From Cellvibrio sp. (GTDB taxonomy: Bacteria; Pseudomonadota; Gammaproteobacteria; Pseudomonadales; Cellvibrionaceae), in contig JADJRD010000014.1 of assembly GCA_016712405.1 (NCBI GenBank), positions 682,001 to 746,000 of the forward strand: a DNA stretch of 64,000 bases, in the 5' to 3' direction. A model generated the notes under the pieces. It was given only the letters and a program-made list of their open reading frames with translations, searched no databases and was not told the DNA's origin. Shown here piece after piece: positions 38,095 through 47,385 of this stretch. The position numbers and the translations under genes are program-made. Positions within the stretch are counted from its first letter, which is position 1, and each line of letters begins with the position of its first letter.

Positions 38095-38147
38095 GTAGGG
38101 GCAGGCCCCTGTGCCTGCCCAGGGCGGCCACAGGGGGTCGCCCCTAC
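38095..38147. repeat. Dispersed palindromic repeat at the rnfC stop
   Basis: Arms GTAGGGGCAGGCCCCTGTGC... (38095-38120) and ...ACAGGGGGTCGCCCCTAC (38122-38147) are imperfect inverted copies. The pattern (GTAGGGGC near each end) is a common dispersed element. The rnfC stop codon (TAG, 38144-38146 on the minus strand) lies inside the right arm. Confidence 0.7.
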
Positions 38148-40447
38148 ATTCCTTTTAGTTTTATTTCAAGCTTTTCAACACTGCTTCGAAATACTTCCAC
38201 ATTCGCATCATTTTCCGCTTCAGCTTTCACCAAACGTTCGCGCGCTTTTTGCAAACGATCTTCCAATGATTTGCGTTGTTCCGCACGTTTTTCGTCATCA
38301 CTCATAGTGGCAAGCGCGGCGGCTTTTGCTTTGGCTTTTTCAATCGCCAATTCTGCGGCTGATTTTTCCGGTTCACTGACAACCGGTGCAGCGCTGGCAT
38401 CAATACCCAATTCTTTTAATGACGCTATTGTTTGTTCAATTTTTTGCTGCAACTTTTCTGCGCCTTGTTGCAGCGCGTCCAGATTGCTACTGCCTTCCGT
38501 TTTAGCAGCTTCGACTTTTTCTTGCGCTTTTTGCAACCGAGTTTGTAAGGATTCCAAATCGGCTTTGAGTTTATCGGTAGGCGATAAATTCATTTTTGCC
38601 TGAGCACGTGCAATAGCGGCGGCGACTGGATCATCAGCGGGTGCTGCTGATGTGGTTGGTGTTGCAGCTTGAGCAGGTGCTTGTGCTAAAAATTCAGCGA
38701 GTTTGTTTTCCGCTTCGGATAATTTCAATTCAGCTTGCTTGATCCGCGCCGCCTGCTTTTCAAGCTGTTCTTCAGTGATAGGTTTGTTTTTTGGATCGCG
38801 TGAAACCAGAGGTTTTTGTGCGAACTCCAAAGCATTTTTCGCGGCTGCGACCAAACGTTCAAGTTTGGCTTTTTGTTCATCGGGTGATAATTCCGGCGCA
38901 GCGACTTTGGTTGGATCAACAATTTGTGCTGGCACAGGCGCCGCCGCTTGTTTATCGGCCAATTGTTTTTTCGCTTCTTCAGCGGCTTTTTGTCGCGCTA
39001 AACGCTTGGCTTCTTTTTCAGCTTCTTCTTTGGCTAGACGCTCTTTGCGGAATTCAAAACGTTGACGTGAACGATCGGATTTTTCTTTTTCAATCAGATG
39101 CTGGCGAATGCTACCTTTGGCAGCGCGATAATATTGCACCAGCGGAATGCTGCTGGGGCAGACGTAAGAACAAGCACCACATTCGATACAATCAAATAAA
39201 TTGTGTGATTCGAGCCGATCAAAATCTTCTGCTTGCGCATACCAGAATAATTGTTGTGGTAATAAATTTGCCGGACAAACTTCGGCGCACAATCCACAAC
39301 GAATGCAAGCTTGTGCCGGGTCAGGTAGAGGTAATTCTTTTGCAGTGGGTGCCAATAAACAGTTAGTGGTTTTAATCACCGGCACATTGAGCGCAGGCAA
39401 TGTGAAACCCATCATGGGGCCGCCCATAATCACACGTGATGCGCGTTTTGCATCAAAGCCTTGTTGTTGCAACACATAATCAATCGGCGTGCCCAACAAT
39501 AATTCCATATTGCGTTGTTCGCTTAAGGCTTCGCCGACCAATGTGGTGATACGCGAAATTAAGGGTTCACCAAAACGCACTGCTCGCCATGCAGCAATCG
39601 TAGTGGCGACATTCACACAAATCACGCCAATATCAGCTGAGTGATGACCGCTTGGAATTTCGCGGCCAGTCAAAATATAAATTAATTGTTTGGCGCCACC
39701 GGAAGGATATTTAGTCGGAAACGACACCACTTTGATATTGGCTGCTTCTGGATTGGTTTGTTGGGCAATTTCAACAGCAGCTTTTACCGCTGCAATCGCT
39801 TTGGGTTTGTTGTCTTCAATCCCGATCAGAATATTTTTCGGGTGATGCAAAATATGGCTGGTGAGCAACACTCCTTCAATTAATTGATCGGCGCGTTCTT
39901 GCATCAAAATATCATCGGCAGTGATATAGGGCTCGCACTCGGCACCATTGATCACTAAGGTATCAATCACTTGTGTGGATTTTGGAGCGAGTTTGACTGC
40001 GGTTGGAAAACCGGCGCCGCCCATTCCGGCAACACCGGCTGCTCGAATTTTATCGAGCAACACTAAACGATCCTGTTGCAGATAATCTTCACAAGTTTCT
40101 AAATTAATCCACTCTTCTTTTTGGTCAGGCTCTATGACTATAGATTCGGCGGTCATGCCTGATGCGTGTGGAATATTTTGGTCAGCAATAGCAATAACAG
40201 TACCTGAAGTTGATGCATGGGTATTTGCACTGAAGGTGCCCTCGGCAGCAGCTATCAACTGACCTTTTAATACCCTATCACCCGGTTGTACAACTGGGTG
40301 GGCGGGTTTGCCCAAATGTTGGTTGAGTGGAATCACTAACTGAGGTGGCAGGGGTAAATATCCAATCGGTAATTGTAGGGATTGGGTTTTGTTTTCTGTG
40401 GGGTGAATGCCACCGGGCAATTCCCAAATGGGGATCAAACTGGTCAT
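38144..40447 (-). CDS. rnfC: RnfC, NADH-binding iron-sulfur subunit with a long charged tail
   Basis: Peripheral subunit that binds NADH and FMN. ELPGGIHPTENK, the Gly-rich AAGVAGMGGAGFPTAVK loop, GAECEPYITADD, and two ferredoxin motifs (CIRCGLCAEVCP, CIECGACSYVCPS) are seen in the first ~440 residues. The last ~325 residues are Ala/Lys/Glu-rich coiled coil, as in other gammaproteobacterial RnfC proteins but without conserved motifs. 767 residues. ATG overlaps the rnfB stop (TGATG). Confidence 0.94.
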   Translation of the reverse strand: MTSLIPIWELPGGIHPTENKTQSLQLPIGYLPLPPQLVIPLNQHLGKPAHPVVQPGDRVLKGQLIAAAEGTFSANTHASTSGTVIAIADQNIPHASGMTAESIVIEPDQKEEWINLETCEDYLQQDRLVLLDKIRAAGVAGMGGAGFPTAVKLAPKSTQVIDTLVINGAECEPYITADDILMQERADQLIEGVLLTSHILHHPKNILIGIEDNKPKAIAAVKAAVEIAQQTNPEAANIKVVSFPTKYPSGGAKQLIYILTGREIPSGHHSADIGVICVNVATTIAAWRAVRFGEPLISRITTLVGEALSEQRNMELLLGTPIDYVLQQQGFDAKRASRVIMGGPMMGFTLPALNVPVIKTTNCLLAPTAKELPLPDPAQACIRCGLCAEVCPANLLPQQLFWYAQAEDFDRLESHNLFDCIECGACSYVCPSSIPLVQYYRAAKGSIRQHLIEKEKSDRSRQRFEFRKERLAKEEAEKEAKRLARQKAAEEAKKQLADKQAAAPVPAQIVDPTKVAAPELSPDEQKAKLERLVAAAKNALEFAQKPLVSRDPKNKPITEEQLEKQAARIKQAELKLSEAENKLAEFLAQAPAQAATPTTSAAPADDPVAAAIARAQAKMNLSPTDKLKADLESLQTRLQKAQEKVEAAKTEGSSNLDALQQGAEKLQQKIEQTIASLKELGIDASAAPVVSEPEKSAAELAIEKAKAKAAALATMSDDEKRAEQRKSLEDRLQKARERLVKAEAENDANVEVFRSSVEKLEIKLKGM

Positions 40448-41115
40448 CAGGCCGCTTTACCTGTGTCATCGGATTTTACGTAAGCTTCACCGCGACCCGC
40501 ATCGGTTGCAATCAAGGGTAATTCTTGCGCGATTAAGGTGAATACGGGTTTTTGATTGGTGGCAGGCAAGCTCCAGTGCCAGTTGGTGAGATCAGATTGA
40601 ACCGGAATCATGTCGATACAGTCCACGGGGCAGGGCTCAACGCATAAATCACAACCTGTACATTCGTCAGCAATGACTGGGTGCATTTGCTTGGCTGCAC
40701 CTAGAATCGCATCCATAGGGCATGCCTGAATACATTTGGTGCAGCCTATACATTCATCTTCGCGAATAAAGGCAACACGTTTCACATCCAGATGTTCGCC
40801 GTGCTCGGCATCTAAAGATGGTGCTTCGACATCGAGCAAATCTGCTAATGCGTTGATCGTAGCTTGACCGCCGGGAGGGCATTTGTTGATAGCTTCACCC
40901 GCCACTATCGCTTGGGCATAAGGTTTACAGCCTGGGTGGCCACATTGACCACATTGGGTTTGTGGCAGCAGGGCGTCGATTTGCTCCACCAGCGGATCAC
41001 CTTCGACTTTGAATTTAACTGCCGCAAAACCCAGCACGGCGCCGAATAAAATCGACAGCCCGCCCAACGCAATCAATGCGCTGATCAAGAGGTTTTGTGA
41101 AATAAAATCAATCAT
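40447..41115 (-). CDS. rnfB: RnfB, ferredoxin-like subunit of the Rnf complex
   Basis: Membrane-anchored iron-sulfur subunit receiving electrons from ferredoxin. One N-terminal helix, the Fe-S domain CGQCGHPGCKPYAQAI with KCPPGG, and two [4Fe-4S] motifs (CIGCTKCIQACP, CTGCDLCVEPCP). 222 residues. Its 3' end overlaps rnfC. Confidence 0.94.
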   Translation of the reverse strand: MIDFISQNLLISALIALGGLSILFGAVLGFAAVKFKVEGDPLVEQIDALLPQTQCGQCGHPGCKPYAQAIVAGEAINKCPPGGQATINALADLLDVEAPSLDAEHGEHLDVKRVAFIREDECIGCTKCIQACPMDAILGAAKQMHPVIADECTGCDLCVEPCPVDCIDMIPVQSDLTNWHWSLPATNQKPVFTLIAQELPLIATDAGRGEAYVKSDDTGKAA

Positions 41116-41150
41116 TAATACATCTCAAATTTTGATATAACTTCGTGCTG

Positions 41151-41239
41151 CGCCCTCTCCCTTGATGGGAGAGGGCGGGGGAGAGGGTGAAAGATCGAAG
41201 CCCCTCTCCCTAACCTTCTCCCGCAAGGGGAGAGGGGGA
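41151..41239. repeat. Dispersed GC-rich palindromic repeat between rnfA and rnfB
   Basis: Contains CGCCCTCTCCCTTGATGGGAGAGGGCG, a near-perfect hairpin, and CCCTCTCC...GGGGAGAGGGGG. Related to the block at 60968. It separates rnfA from rnfB, which in most operons overlap. Confidence 0.7.
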
Positions 41240-41250
41240 TAGAAAGTGCC

Positions 41251-41841
41251 TTAACCCGGTTTCACCAACCCCGCAAAACCCATAAATGCCAGCGCCATCA
41301 AACCCGCAGTAATCATGCCGATAGACGCACCTTTAAACGGGGCAGGAACATCCGCTACCGCCAAGCGTTCACGCATAGCCGAAAACAATATCAGCACCAA
41401 CGAAAAACCCAGTGCACCACCAAAGCCATACAGAACAGATTCCAAAAAGTTATGGGCTCTTTGGGTGTTGATCAAGGCCACACCCAGCACGGCACAATTC
41501 ACGGTAATTAAAGGAAGAAAGACACCCAGCACGCGGTAAAGCAGAGGGCTGGTCTTTTCCATAAACATTTTGACGAACTGCACCACGGCGGCTATCACCA
41601 GAATGAAAGAAATGGTGCGCAAAAATTCAAGCTTTAAAGGAACTAATAACCCACTATCAACCAAATAAGCACAGGCGGATGCTAGGGTCATTACGAACGT
41701 AGTCGCACCTGCCATGCCTATCGCACTTTCGAGTTTATTGGACACACCCATAAACGGGCATAAACCCAAGAACTGGACCAATACAAAATTGTTGACCAGT
41801 AGCGTACTGAGCATAATCACAGCCAGTTCACTGAAACTCAT
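41251..41841 (-). CDS. rnfA: RnfA, ion-translocating oxidoreductase subunit A
   Basis: Six-helix subunit of the Rnf complex. LLVNNFVLVQFLGLCPFMGVS and VFLPLITVNCAVLGVALIN are diagnostic. ATG 41841 (MSFSELAVIM) matches the family start; the frame is open 20 codons further up but those residues are basic and unlike RnfA. First gene of rnfABCxDGE on the minus strand. Confidence 0.94.
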   Translation of the reverse strand: MSFSELAVIMLSTLLVNNFVLVQFLGLCPFMGVSNKLESAIGMAGATTFVMTLASACAYLVDSGLLVPLKLEFLRTISFILVIAAVVQFVKMFMEKTSPLLYRVLGVFLPLITVNCAVLGVALINTQRAHNFLESVLYGFGGALGFSLVLILFSAMRERLAVADVPAPFKGASIGMITAGLMALAFMGFAGLVKPG

Positions 41842-42066
41842 AGGTGTTACCGAAGGGGACAAAGAGGCGCGTATTATCGACAAGCGGTGACGCATTCTCA
41901 ATATAAAAGATGCAAAGGTTTAGTATCTTTATGCATATGTTTATGAAAACTCAGGGTTATTGGCCTTTGTTTTATCAGGGTATTGGGTTTGGGGTTAAGA
42001 ATTCCTGTGCAATACTGACTAATCTATTAGTCTTTGAAATCTACTCTTGAGCTTGGACAATCCAAT

Positions 42067-43080
42067 ATGTTTTTCTCTGATAAAAAAAGTGCCTGCGTAA
42101 CAACATCCTATTTGGTGATGTTTTCTGCGTTAATCCTAGGGGTGACACAAGGCCTGTTGGCGCCTCTGTTGGCTGGGATGTTGGTTTATTCCATAGTGCA
42201 TATCCTTTCCGATAAATTCGGCAAAAAATATGATCGTAAATATATTCGGTTGTTTGTTGTCAGTAGTATTGGCAGCTTGATTACGGCAGCGTTGATTTTG
42301 TTGATCTGGTGGGCGATTTCCTTTTTTAGTAGTGGTGCAGGAAACCCGGAAGCGATTCTTCAGCGAATGGCCGATATTATTGAATCTACCAGAGGGCAAT
42401 GCCCTGACTGGTTATGTGCAAACTTACCGGATAGCACCAATGAATTACGATCATTAGCGTCCAGTTGGTTGAGAGAACATGCGGTAGATGCCAGAAATGC
42501 CGGCGCAGAAGCGGGGCAAATTTTTGTTCGGGTTATTATTGGAATGATTATAGGGGCGATGATTTCGTTAAGGAAAACCAGTGATCAGGACAGAAATGGG
42601 ATGTTGCGATTGGAGCTAATAAATCGAATCAATAATTTTTACAGGTGTTTCCGAAAAATTATTTTTGCCCAAGCAAAAATTTCCGCCATTAACACGGTTG
42701 CAACCGGCATTTATATCTTTGTTGTATTGCCTTCGTTTGGTATACATTTGCCACTGGCAAAAACTTTGGTGCTGATGACGTTTATTCTGGGGATGATGCC
42801 TATTATTGGTAACATCATGTCCAACACTATGCTAGTGATTATTGCTCTTCCCTTCGGCTTGCATGTTGCCATAGCATCTTTAGCGTTTTTAGTGGTGCTC
42901 CATAAATTGGAGTATTTCCTGAATGCAAAAATTATTGGCGATGAAATCCAATCCAGAGCTTGGGAATTACTGTTAGCGATGCTAGTGATGGAATCCATGT
43001 TTGGATTGCCAGGTGTCGTGTTAGCGCCAATCTTATACAGCTATATAAAAATTGAATTGAAACAGTTTAAGTTGATTTGA
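42067..43080 (+). CDS. AI-2E family (PerM-like) transporter
   Basis: 337-residue membrane protein with about seven hydrophobic segments: an N-terminal pair, a soluble middle section, and the typical conserved end (PSFGIHLPLAKTLVLMTFIL, LHKLEYFLNAKIIGDEI, ESMFGLPGVVLAPILYSYIK). ATG 42067 is preferred over a TTG eleven codons upstream. Members export autoinducer-2 or other small molecules, or act as sodium antiporters; the substrate cannot be assigned. The following gene starts 17 nt downstream. Confidence 0.78.
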   Translation: MFFSDKKSACVTTSYLVMFSALILGVTQGLLAPLLAGMLVYSIVHILSDKFGKKYDRKYIRLFVVSSIGSLITAALILLIWWAISFFSSGAGNPEAILQRMADIIESTRGQCPDWLCANLPDSTNELRSLASSWLREHAVDARNAGAEAGQIFVRVIIGMIIGAMISLRKTSDQDRNGMLRLELINRINNFYRCFRKIIFAQAKISAINTVATGIYIFVVLPSFGIHLPLAKTLVLMTFILGMMPIIGNIMSNTMLVIIALPFGLHVAIASLAFLVVLHKLEYFLNAKIIGDEIQSRAWELLLAMLVMESMFGLPGVVLAPILYSYIKIELKQFKLI

Positions 43081-43097
43081 AAAACCGACGGAAACCT

Positions 43098-43799
43098 ATG
43101 ACCATACTTTATTTAACATTAATCCTCGCTGCAATTTATCCATTCCTATTGTTTTGGGATCACCGCACTGCGCGTAATCCTGAAACCGGTGAATATAAAG
43201 CTCAGCGAATTAGTGACAGTTTTGCATTATTTGCGCCTTTTGCTTTGCTTTATTATCACGAAGCGTTTTGGCATAACTTGATATTTTATTTTATTCCACT
43301 CTATGTTTATTTTTTATTGTTGGCTTGGGTTGTGCAGAAAAAATTTAAGTTGGCGTCAGTTTTCGACATGTTGTGCAGTCTGAGCATTGGAAGTTTCATG
43401 TTGGTAATTATCGGATATTATATTTTTTTCCATCAGGGAGTGTTGGCGCCTGAAGAGGAAGTGGTAAAAGTAGTTGAACAACGTCAAATGGGTATGTGGA
43501 TTTGGTGGCCTATTGCGGCGGCAATTTTAACGGTTGTCTCAGGAATTGTATTGTTAAAAGTGATTGGTGAAAAAGCTGAGAAATTGCTTTTTTATGTGGC
43601 GTTTATCTTATTAATTTTGCCTTTCTTTTCGCATCACCCTTATTGGGCAATGTTATTAAGTACAGGATTATTTTTTAATTTTTGTCTGTTCGCTGCAAAA
43701 CATGGGGGTTCAACAGGGGCTGGTGCTTATTCGGCATTATTCTTTTTTTATTTGATGGCGCAGATGATGGCGTTAATTGTGTATGCGATTTTCTTTTGA
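43098..43799 (+). CDS. Uncharacterised polytopic membrane protein
   Basis: 233 residues from ATG 43098 (MTILYLTLILAAIYPF); a TTG seven codons upstream also opens the frame. Six or seven hydrophobic segments are seen, with a conserved-looking WDHRTARNPETGEYKAQRI loop after the first helix and a Glu/Val-rich loop (EEEVVKVVEQRQ) in the middle. No family is recognised. It follows the AI-2E-type gene closely, so a shared transcript is likely. Confidence 0.7.
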   Translation: MTILYLTLILAAIYPFLLFWDHRTARNPETGEYKAQRISDSFALFAPFALLYYHEAFWHNLIFYFIPLYVYFLLLAWVVQKKFKLASVFDMLCSLSIGSFMLVIIGYYIFFHQGVLAPEEEVVKVVEQRQMGMWIWWPIAAAILTVVSGIVLLKVIGEKAEKLLFYVAFILLILPFFSHHPYWAMLLSTGLFFNFCLFAAKHGGSTGAGAYSALFFFYLMAQMMALIVYAIFF

Positions 43800-43811
43800 T
43801 GTTCTGAATTT

Positions 43812-43890
43812 TGACCCCACCCTAACCCTCCCCTTGCCAGGGGAGGGGATTAGTTCCCCACTTTGAAAAAGGGGGGTTAGGGGGGATTTA
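43812..43890. repeat. Dispersed GC-rich repeat between convergent genes
   Basis: The first half (TGACCCCACCCTAACCCTCC) matches the block at 1612; the second half (GTTCCCCACTTTGAAAAAGG then GGGGTTAGGGGGGATTTA) is an exact copy of about 38 nt of 34766-34801. It could also act as a hairpin between the convergent genes. Confidence 0.8.
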
Positions 43891-43904
43891 AAATCTTCAT
43901 AAGT

Positions 43905-45929
43905 TTACATCACCCTTTGCCCAGGCTTGGCCCCCGCATGCGGTTCCAATAAATAAATTTCCTTATCGCCTGGACCTGCGGCTAATACCATGCCTTCGCT
44001 CATGCCAAATTTCATTTTTCTCGGTTTTAAATTCGCTACTACTATTGTTAATTTTCCGATCAAATCTTTTGGGTCATAAGCGCTTTTAATTCCGGAAAAA
44101 ACATTGCGGGTTTCACCGCCTAAATCAAGGGTCAAGCGCAATAATTTATCGGAACCTTCGACATGTTCGGCATTCGCAATTAACGCAATACGCAAATCGA
44201 CTTTAGCAAAATCATCGAATTCAATTTCAGGTGCAATGGGTTCATTTACAGGTGTAGCTTTTGGCGAATCTCCCGTTTTGGGTTTTAAATTCGCGATGAC
44301 TTCTTTGCTGGCTTCTACCATAGCATCCACTTTTTCTTTTTCGACGCGTGTCATCAAGGGTTTGAATTCATTAATTTTATCGCCGCTGCGGAATTGAATT
44401 GGTGCGGCCCAATCTAATGTTTCGCCTAAAAACTTCTCGGCTTCTGCAGTCATCGCAGGCAATACAGGTTTTAAATAAGTCAGCAATGCGCGGAATACAT
44501 TAATGCCCATAGTACACACAGCTTGGGTTTTGGCTTCTGCGCCAGCTTGTTTCGCAAGTTTCCAGGGTTCTTCAGCGGCAATATATTCATTCGCTGCATC
44601 AGCCAAAGCCATAATATCGCGCATGGCTTTGCTGAAATCGCGCGCTTCGTAATGTGCAGCAATAGTTTCGCCAGCATCAACCGCTTGTTTCCATAAATCG
44701 GCATTAGCAATTTCAGTGGATAAAACACCGCCCGCATTTTGAATAAATTTTGCTGTGCGGCTGGCGATGTTCACGACTTTACCAACCAAATCGCTATTCA
44801 CACGTTGAATAAAATCCTCGAGATTCAAATCAATATCATCAACATTGCTGGTTAATTTCGCGGCAAAGTAATAGCGCAAATATTCCGGATTCAAATATTC
44901 CAGATAAGTTTTTCCGTTAATAAAAGTCCCGCGCGATTTACTCATCTTGGTGCCATTCACCGTGACAAATCCATGCACACAAATTTTTGTAGGAGTGCGC
45001 AATTTTGCCGAGTGCAACATCGCAGGCCAAAATAATGCGTGGAAATTGACAATATCTTTACCGATAAAGTGATACACCTCGGTAGTAGAATCCGGTTTCC
45101 AATAATCCAGCCAATCTTCACCGCGTGCATCTGCATAATGTTTGAGTGACGCGATATAACCTATGGGGGCATCCAACCAGACATAGAAAAACTTGTTGGA
45201 TTGATTGGGAATTTCAAATCCAAAATAAGGTGCATCACGCGAAATATCCCACTCTTGCAAACCGCCATCCAACCATTCCGCCATTTTGTTAGCGACTTCA
45301 TCTTGCAAGTGGCCTGCGCGTGTCCAGGTTTTTAAAAAATCAGAAAACGCAGGCAGAGTAAAAAAGAAATGTTCGGATTCTTTGGCTATGGGTGTTGCAC
45401 CAGAAATTGCTGATTTGGGATTAATCAAATCCATGGGCGAATAAGTTGCGCCGCATTTCTCGCAGTTATCACCGTATTGATCTTCGCTTTTACATTTAGG
45501 GCAAGTACCTTTGATGTAACGATCCGCCAAAAACAATTCTTTTTCCGGATCATAAGCCTGCGTAATGCTACGGGTGGCGATATGCCCATTGGTTTTTAAT
45601 CGTTCATAAATTAAATAAGACAGCTCACGGTTTTCTTCGGAGTGAGTTGTGTGGAAATTCGTAAATTTGATATGAAAATCACGCGAAACTTGTTCATGGT
45701 CGCGTTTGATATTGGCGATATGTTCTTCCGCACTAATTCCTTTTTCTTCGGCTTTCAACATGATGGCGGTGCCGTGTGCGTCGTCTGCGCAGAAATAAGT
45801 GCAATCATGACCACGGAGTTGTTGGAATCTCACCCATATATCCGTCTGGGTTTGCTCAAGAATATGCCCCAAATGCAGGTCGCTATTGGCATAGGGCAGG
45901 GCACTGGTAACAAGGATCTTACGAGTCAT
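43905..45929 (-). CDS. metG: MetG, methionyl-tRNA synthetase
   Basis: Charges tRNA-Met. The catalytic HLGH appears near residue 19 (SDLHLGHILE), the zinc knuckle is CPKCKSEDQYGDNCEKC, and KMSKSRGT lies near residue 335. The C-terminal ~110 residues are the EMAP/tRNA-binding domain (FDDFAKVDLRIALI ... GMSEGMVLAAG), which makes the dimeric long form. 674 residues, no frameshift. Confidence 0.96.
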   Translation of the reverse strand: MTRKILVTSALPYANSDLHLGHILEQTQTDIWVRFQQLRGHDCTYFCADDAHGTAIMLKAEEKGISAEEHIANIKRDHEQVSRDFHIKFTNFHTTHSEENRELSYLIYERLKTNGHIATRSITQAYDPEKELFLADRYIKGTCPKCKSEDQYGDNCEKCGATYSPMDLINPKSAISGATPIAKESEHFFFTLPAFSDFLKTWTRAGHLQDEVANKMAEWLDGGLQEWDISRDAPYFGFEIPNQSNKFFYVWLDAPIGYIASLKHYADARGEDWLDYWKPDSTTEVYHFIGKDIVNFHALFWPAMLHSAKLRTPTKICVHGFVTVNGTKMSKSRGTFINGKTYLEYLNPEYLRYYFAAKLTSNVDDIDLNLEDFIQRVNSDLVGKVVNIASRTAKFIQNAGGVLSTEIANADLWKQAVDAGETIAAHYEARDFSKAMRDIMALADAANEYIAAEEPWKLAKQAGAEAKTQAVCTMGINVFRALLTYLKPVLPAMTAEAEKFLGETLDWAAPIQFRSGDKINEFKPLMTRVEKEKVDAMVEASKEVIANLKPKTGDSPKATPVNEPIAPEIEFDDFAKVDLRIALIANAEHVEGSDKLLRLTLDLGGETRNVFSGIKSAYDPKDLIGKLTIVVANLKPRKMKFGMSEGMVLAAGPGDKEIYLLEPHAGAKPGQRVM

Positions 45930-46093
45930 AGGCGAAAACCGGAAATCAATTTATGCTGGGGAAAATTTGGGTGCGCACTATAACATTATCCGGCCAATGA
46001 GTCAGGGTTGGCTTGTCCTTCTTGGAAAGGGCCTTCTGATGCAGCTTCGTTTTTACAACGGAGTCAGCATCAGATGCGTAATGGAAAAGTATT

Positions 46094-46765
46094 TTATTGT
46101 GGTGACAATCGCCATGCTTGATTAATGTTTTCCAGTTTAAATTTTTGCTCGCATAGATCTTCTCTTTCATCGGGGTTGCAGTAATCACGGGTGATTAAAG
46201 AAATCTTATTGAGGTTGACCCATTCAGCTGATTCAACACCCCATGAGTCGTCATGGCGATAGACTTCTCGTATTTCACCTTGCTGTCCTATCTTATAAAT
46301 GACAATTCCATTCAGAGAAAATCCTGCCTCTAAATCAATCCCGTAATTAATGAAATGGGTGTTGTCAGTTGATGGAAAAGGAGAGCTGGCAACATCTGTA
46401 GTGTTAAGTTGGTTTTTTAAATCAATAATTTGATAACCTATGGATTCCCCCCCATCATAAATTTCTCGTACAACCAGCCAATTGAGATTAGGGAAATATC
46501 TATCCAGTGTGATGCTTTCTTCGTCTTCACTTTCGTAGGTTAATGGTTGATTTAAATGGATTTTTAATGTCTTATCCCCAGAGGTAATGACTAAAATGTC
46601 GTCCGCAAAAGAAAAGTGCTGAGGAAATTGTTTGCTTAGCTTAACCGCACCGTCCGTCTGACAAGATTCTGAATTATCTTCACAAAAAACCATCGGAATA
46701 TCAGCATGAGATAAGCCTGCCAACAAGAGAGTGACTATGCCTATTGCTTGCGAAAAATAATTCAT
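46094..46765 (-). CDS. Exported four-cysteine protein, paralogue of the gene at 37333
   Basis: 223 residues. Signal peptide (AIGIVTLLLAGLSHA) then FCEDNSESC, with a late YCNPDEREDLC pair. NWLVVREIYDGGES, GFSLNGIVIYKI, SWGVESAEW and the final ENINQAWRL match the rnf-operon protein in the same order. Both probably fold as a small disulfide-bonded propeller-like domain in the periplasm. Function unknown. Confidence 0.75.
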   Translation of the reverse strand: MNYFSQAIGIVTLLLAGLSHADIPMVFCEDNSESCQTDGAVKLSKQFPQHFSFADDILVITSGDKTLKIHLNQPLTYESEDEESITLDRYFPNLNWLVVREIYDGGESIGYQIIDLKNQLNTTDVASSPFPSTDNTHFINYGIDLEAGFSLNGIVIYKIGQQGEIREVYRHDDSWGVESAEWVNLNKISLITRDYCNPDEREDLCEQKFKLENINQAWRLSPQ

Positions 46766-46864
46766 TTTAAAGCTCCATCAGTTAAGAAATTAGGGTTTGA
46801 ACGCACTGAAGGGGACATTAAGTCCCCTTCAGCAGGCAAAAATCAAGGATGGCAACTCAATCTT

Positions 46865-47317
46865 TTATTTAATACCTTGTTGCTTTTTGTAATTAGCAAC
46901 AAAAAAGTTTGGATCGAGATCGGTTTGGTTTTTTTCGCCCATGTAAATCTTTTCATCTTTATTAGCGGGTTCAACTAAATAGGGTTGAAGAATATCGCCA
47001 TTATACCAGCCGCCTGGATTGTAAATGGTGAACCATTGCTTACCGTCAGGTTTGTGGACTTCTGTAGTCACATATTTGTAGCTCTCGCATTTAGTGGTGT
47101 CACATTTTTTGGTGTGTAAATAGATTTTTCCATCCTGATCATTATCAATGCCGCTGACTTTAATCAGGAATTGATTTTGATCTGCTGCACCGTAACGTAG
47201 CATCTGTACGCGATAAGTATCGGCTTGGTATTCGTATATGTATTTACCGTATTCGACATCTGCGGCATGGCTTACTGCAGATGAGAATAATGTTAGTGCA
47301 ACTAGTAGCTTATTCAT
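46865..47317 (-). CDS. Small exported KKC-x4-C protein, copy 1
   Basis: 150 residues with a signal peptide (LLVALTLFSSAVSHA). YGKYIYEYQADTYRVQMLRY, then KKCDTTKC and GGWYNGDILQPYLVE. GAGGA precedes the ATG. It is a tandem paralogue of the next upstream gene (47386-47817). No named family recognised. Confidence 0.75.
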   Translation of the reverse strand: MNKLLVALTLFSSAVSHAADVEYGKYIYEYQADTYRVQMLRYGAADQNQFLIKVSGIDNDQDGKIYLHTKKCDTTKCESYKYVTTEVHKPDGKQWFTIYNPGGWYNGDILQPYLVEPANKDEKIYMGEKNQTDLDPNFFVANYKKQQGIK

Positions 47318-47385
47318 GTCATTTCCTCAATTGTTGGGGGGTGGTATTACAAACGGAATCGGAACTGGTTTCTGTGATAGCGATA

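Noticed and set aside
38703..39366. Long plus-strand open frames opposite rnfC
   Set aside because: They mirror the Ala/Lys/Glu-rich repetitive rnfC tail and show no protein signature.
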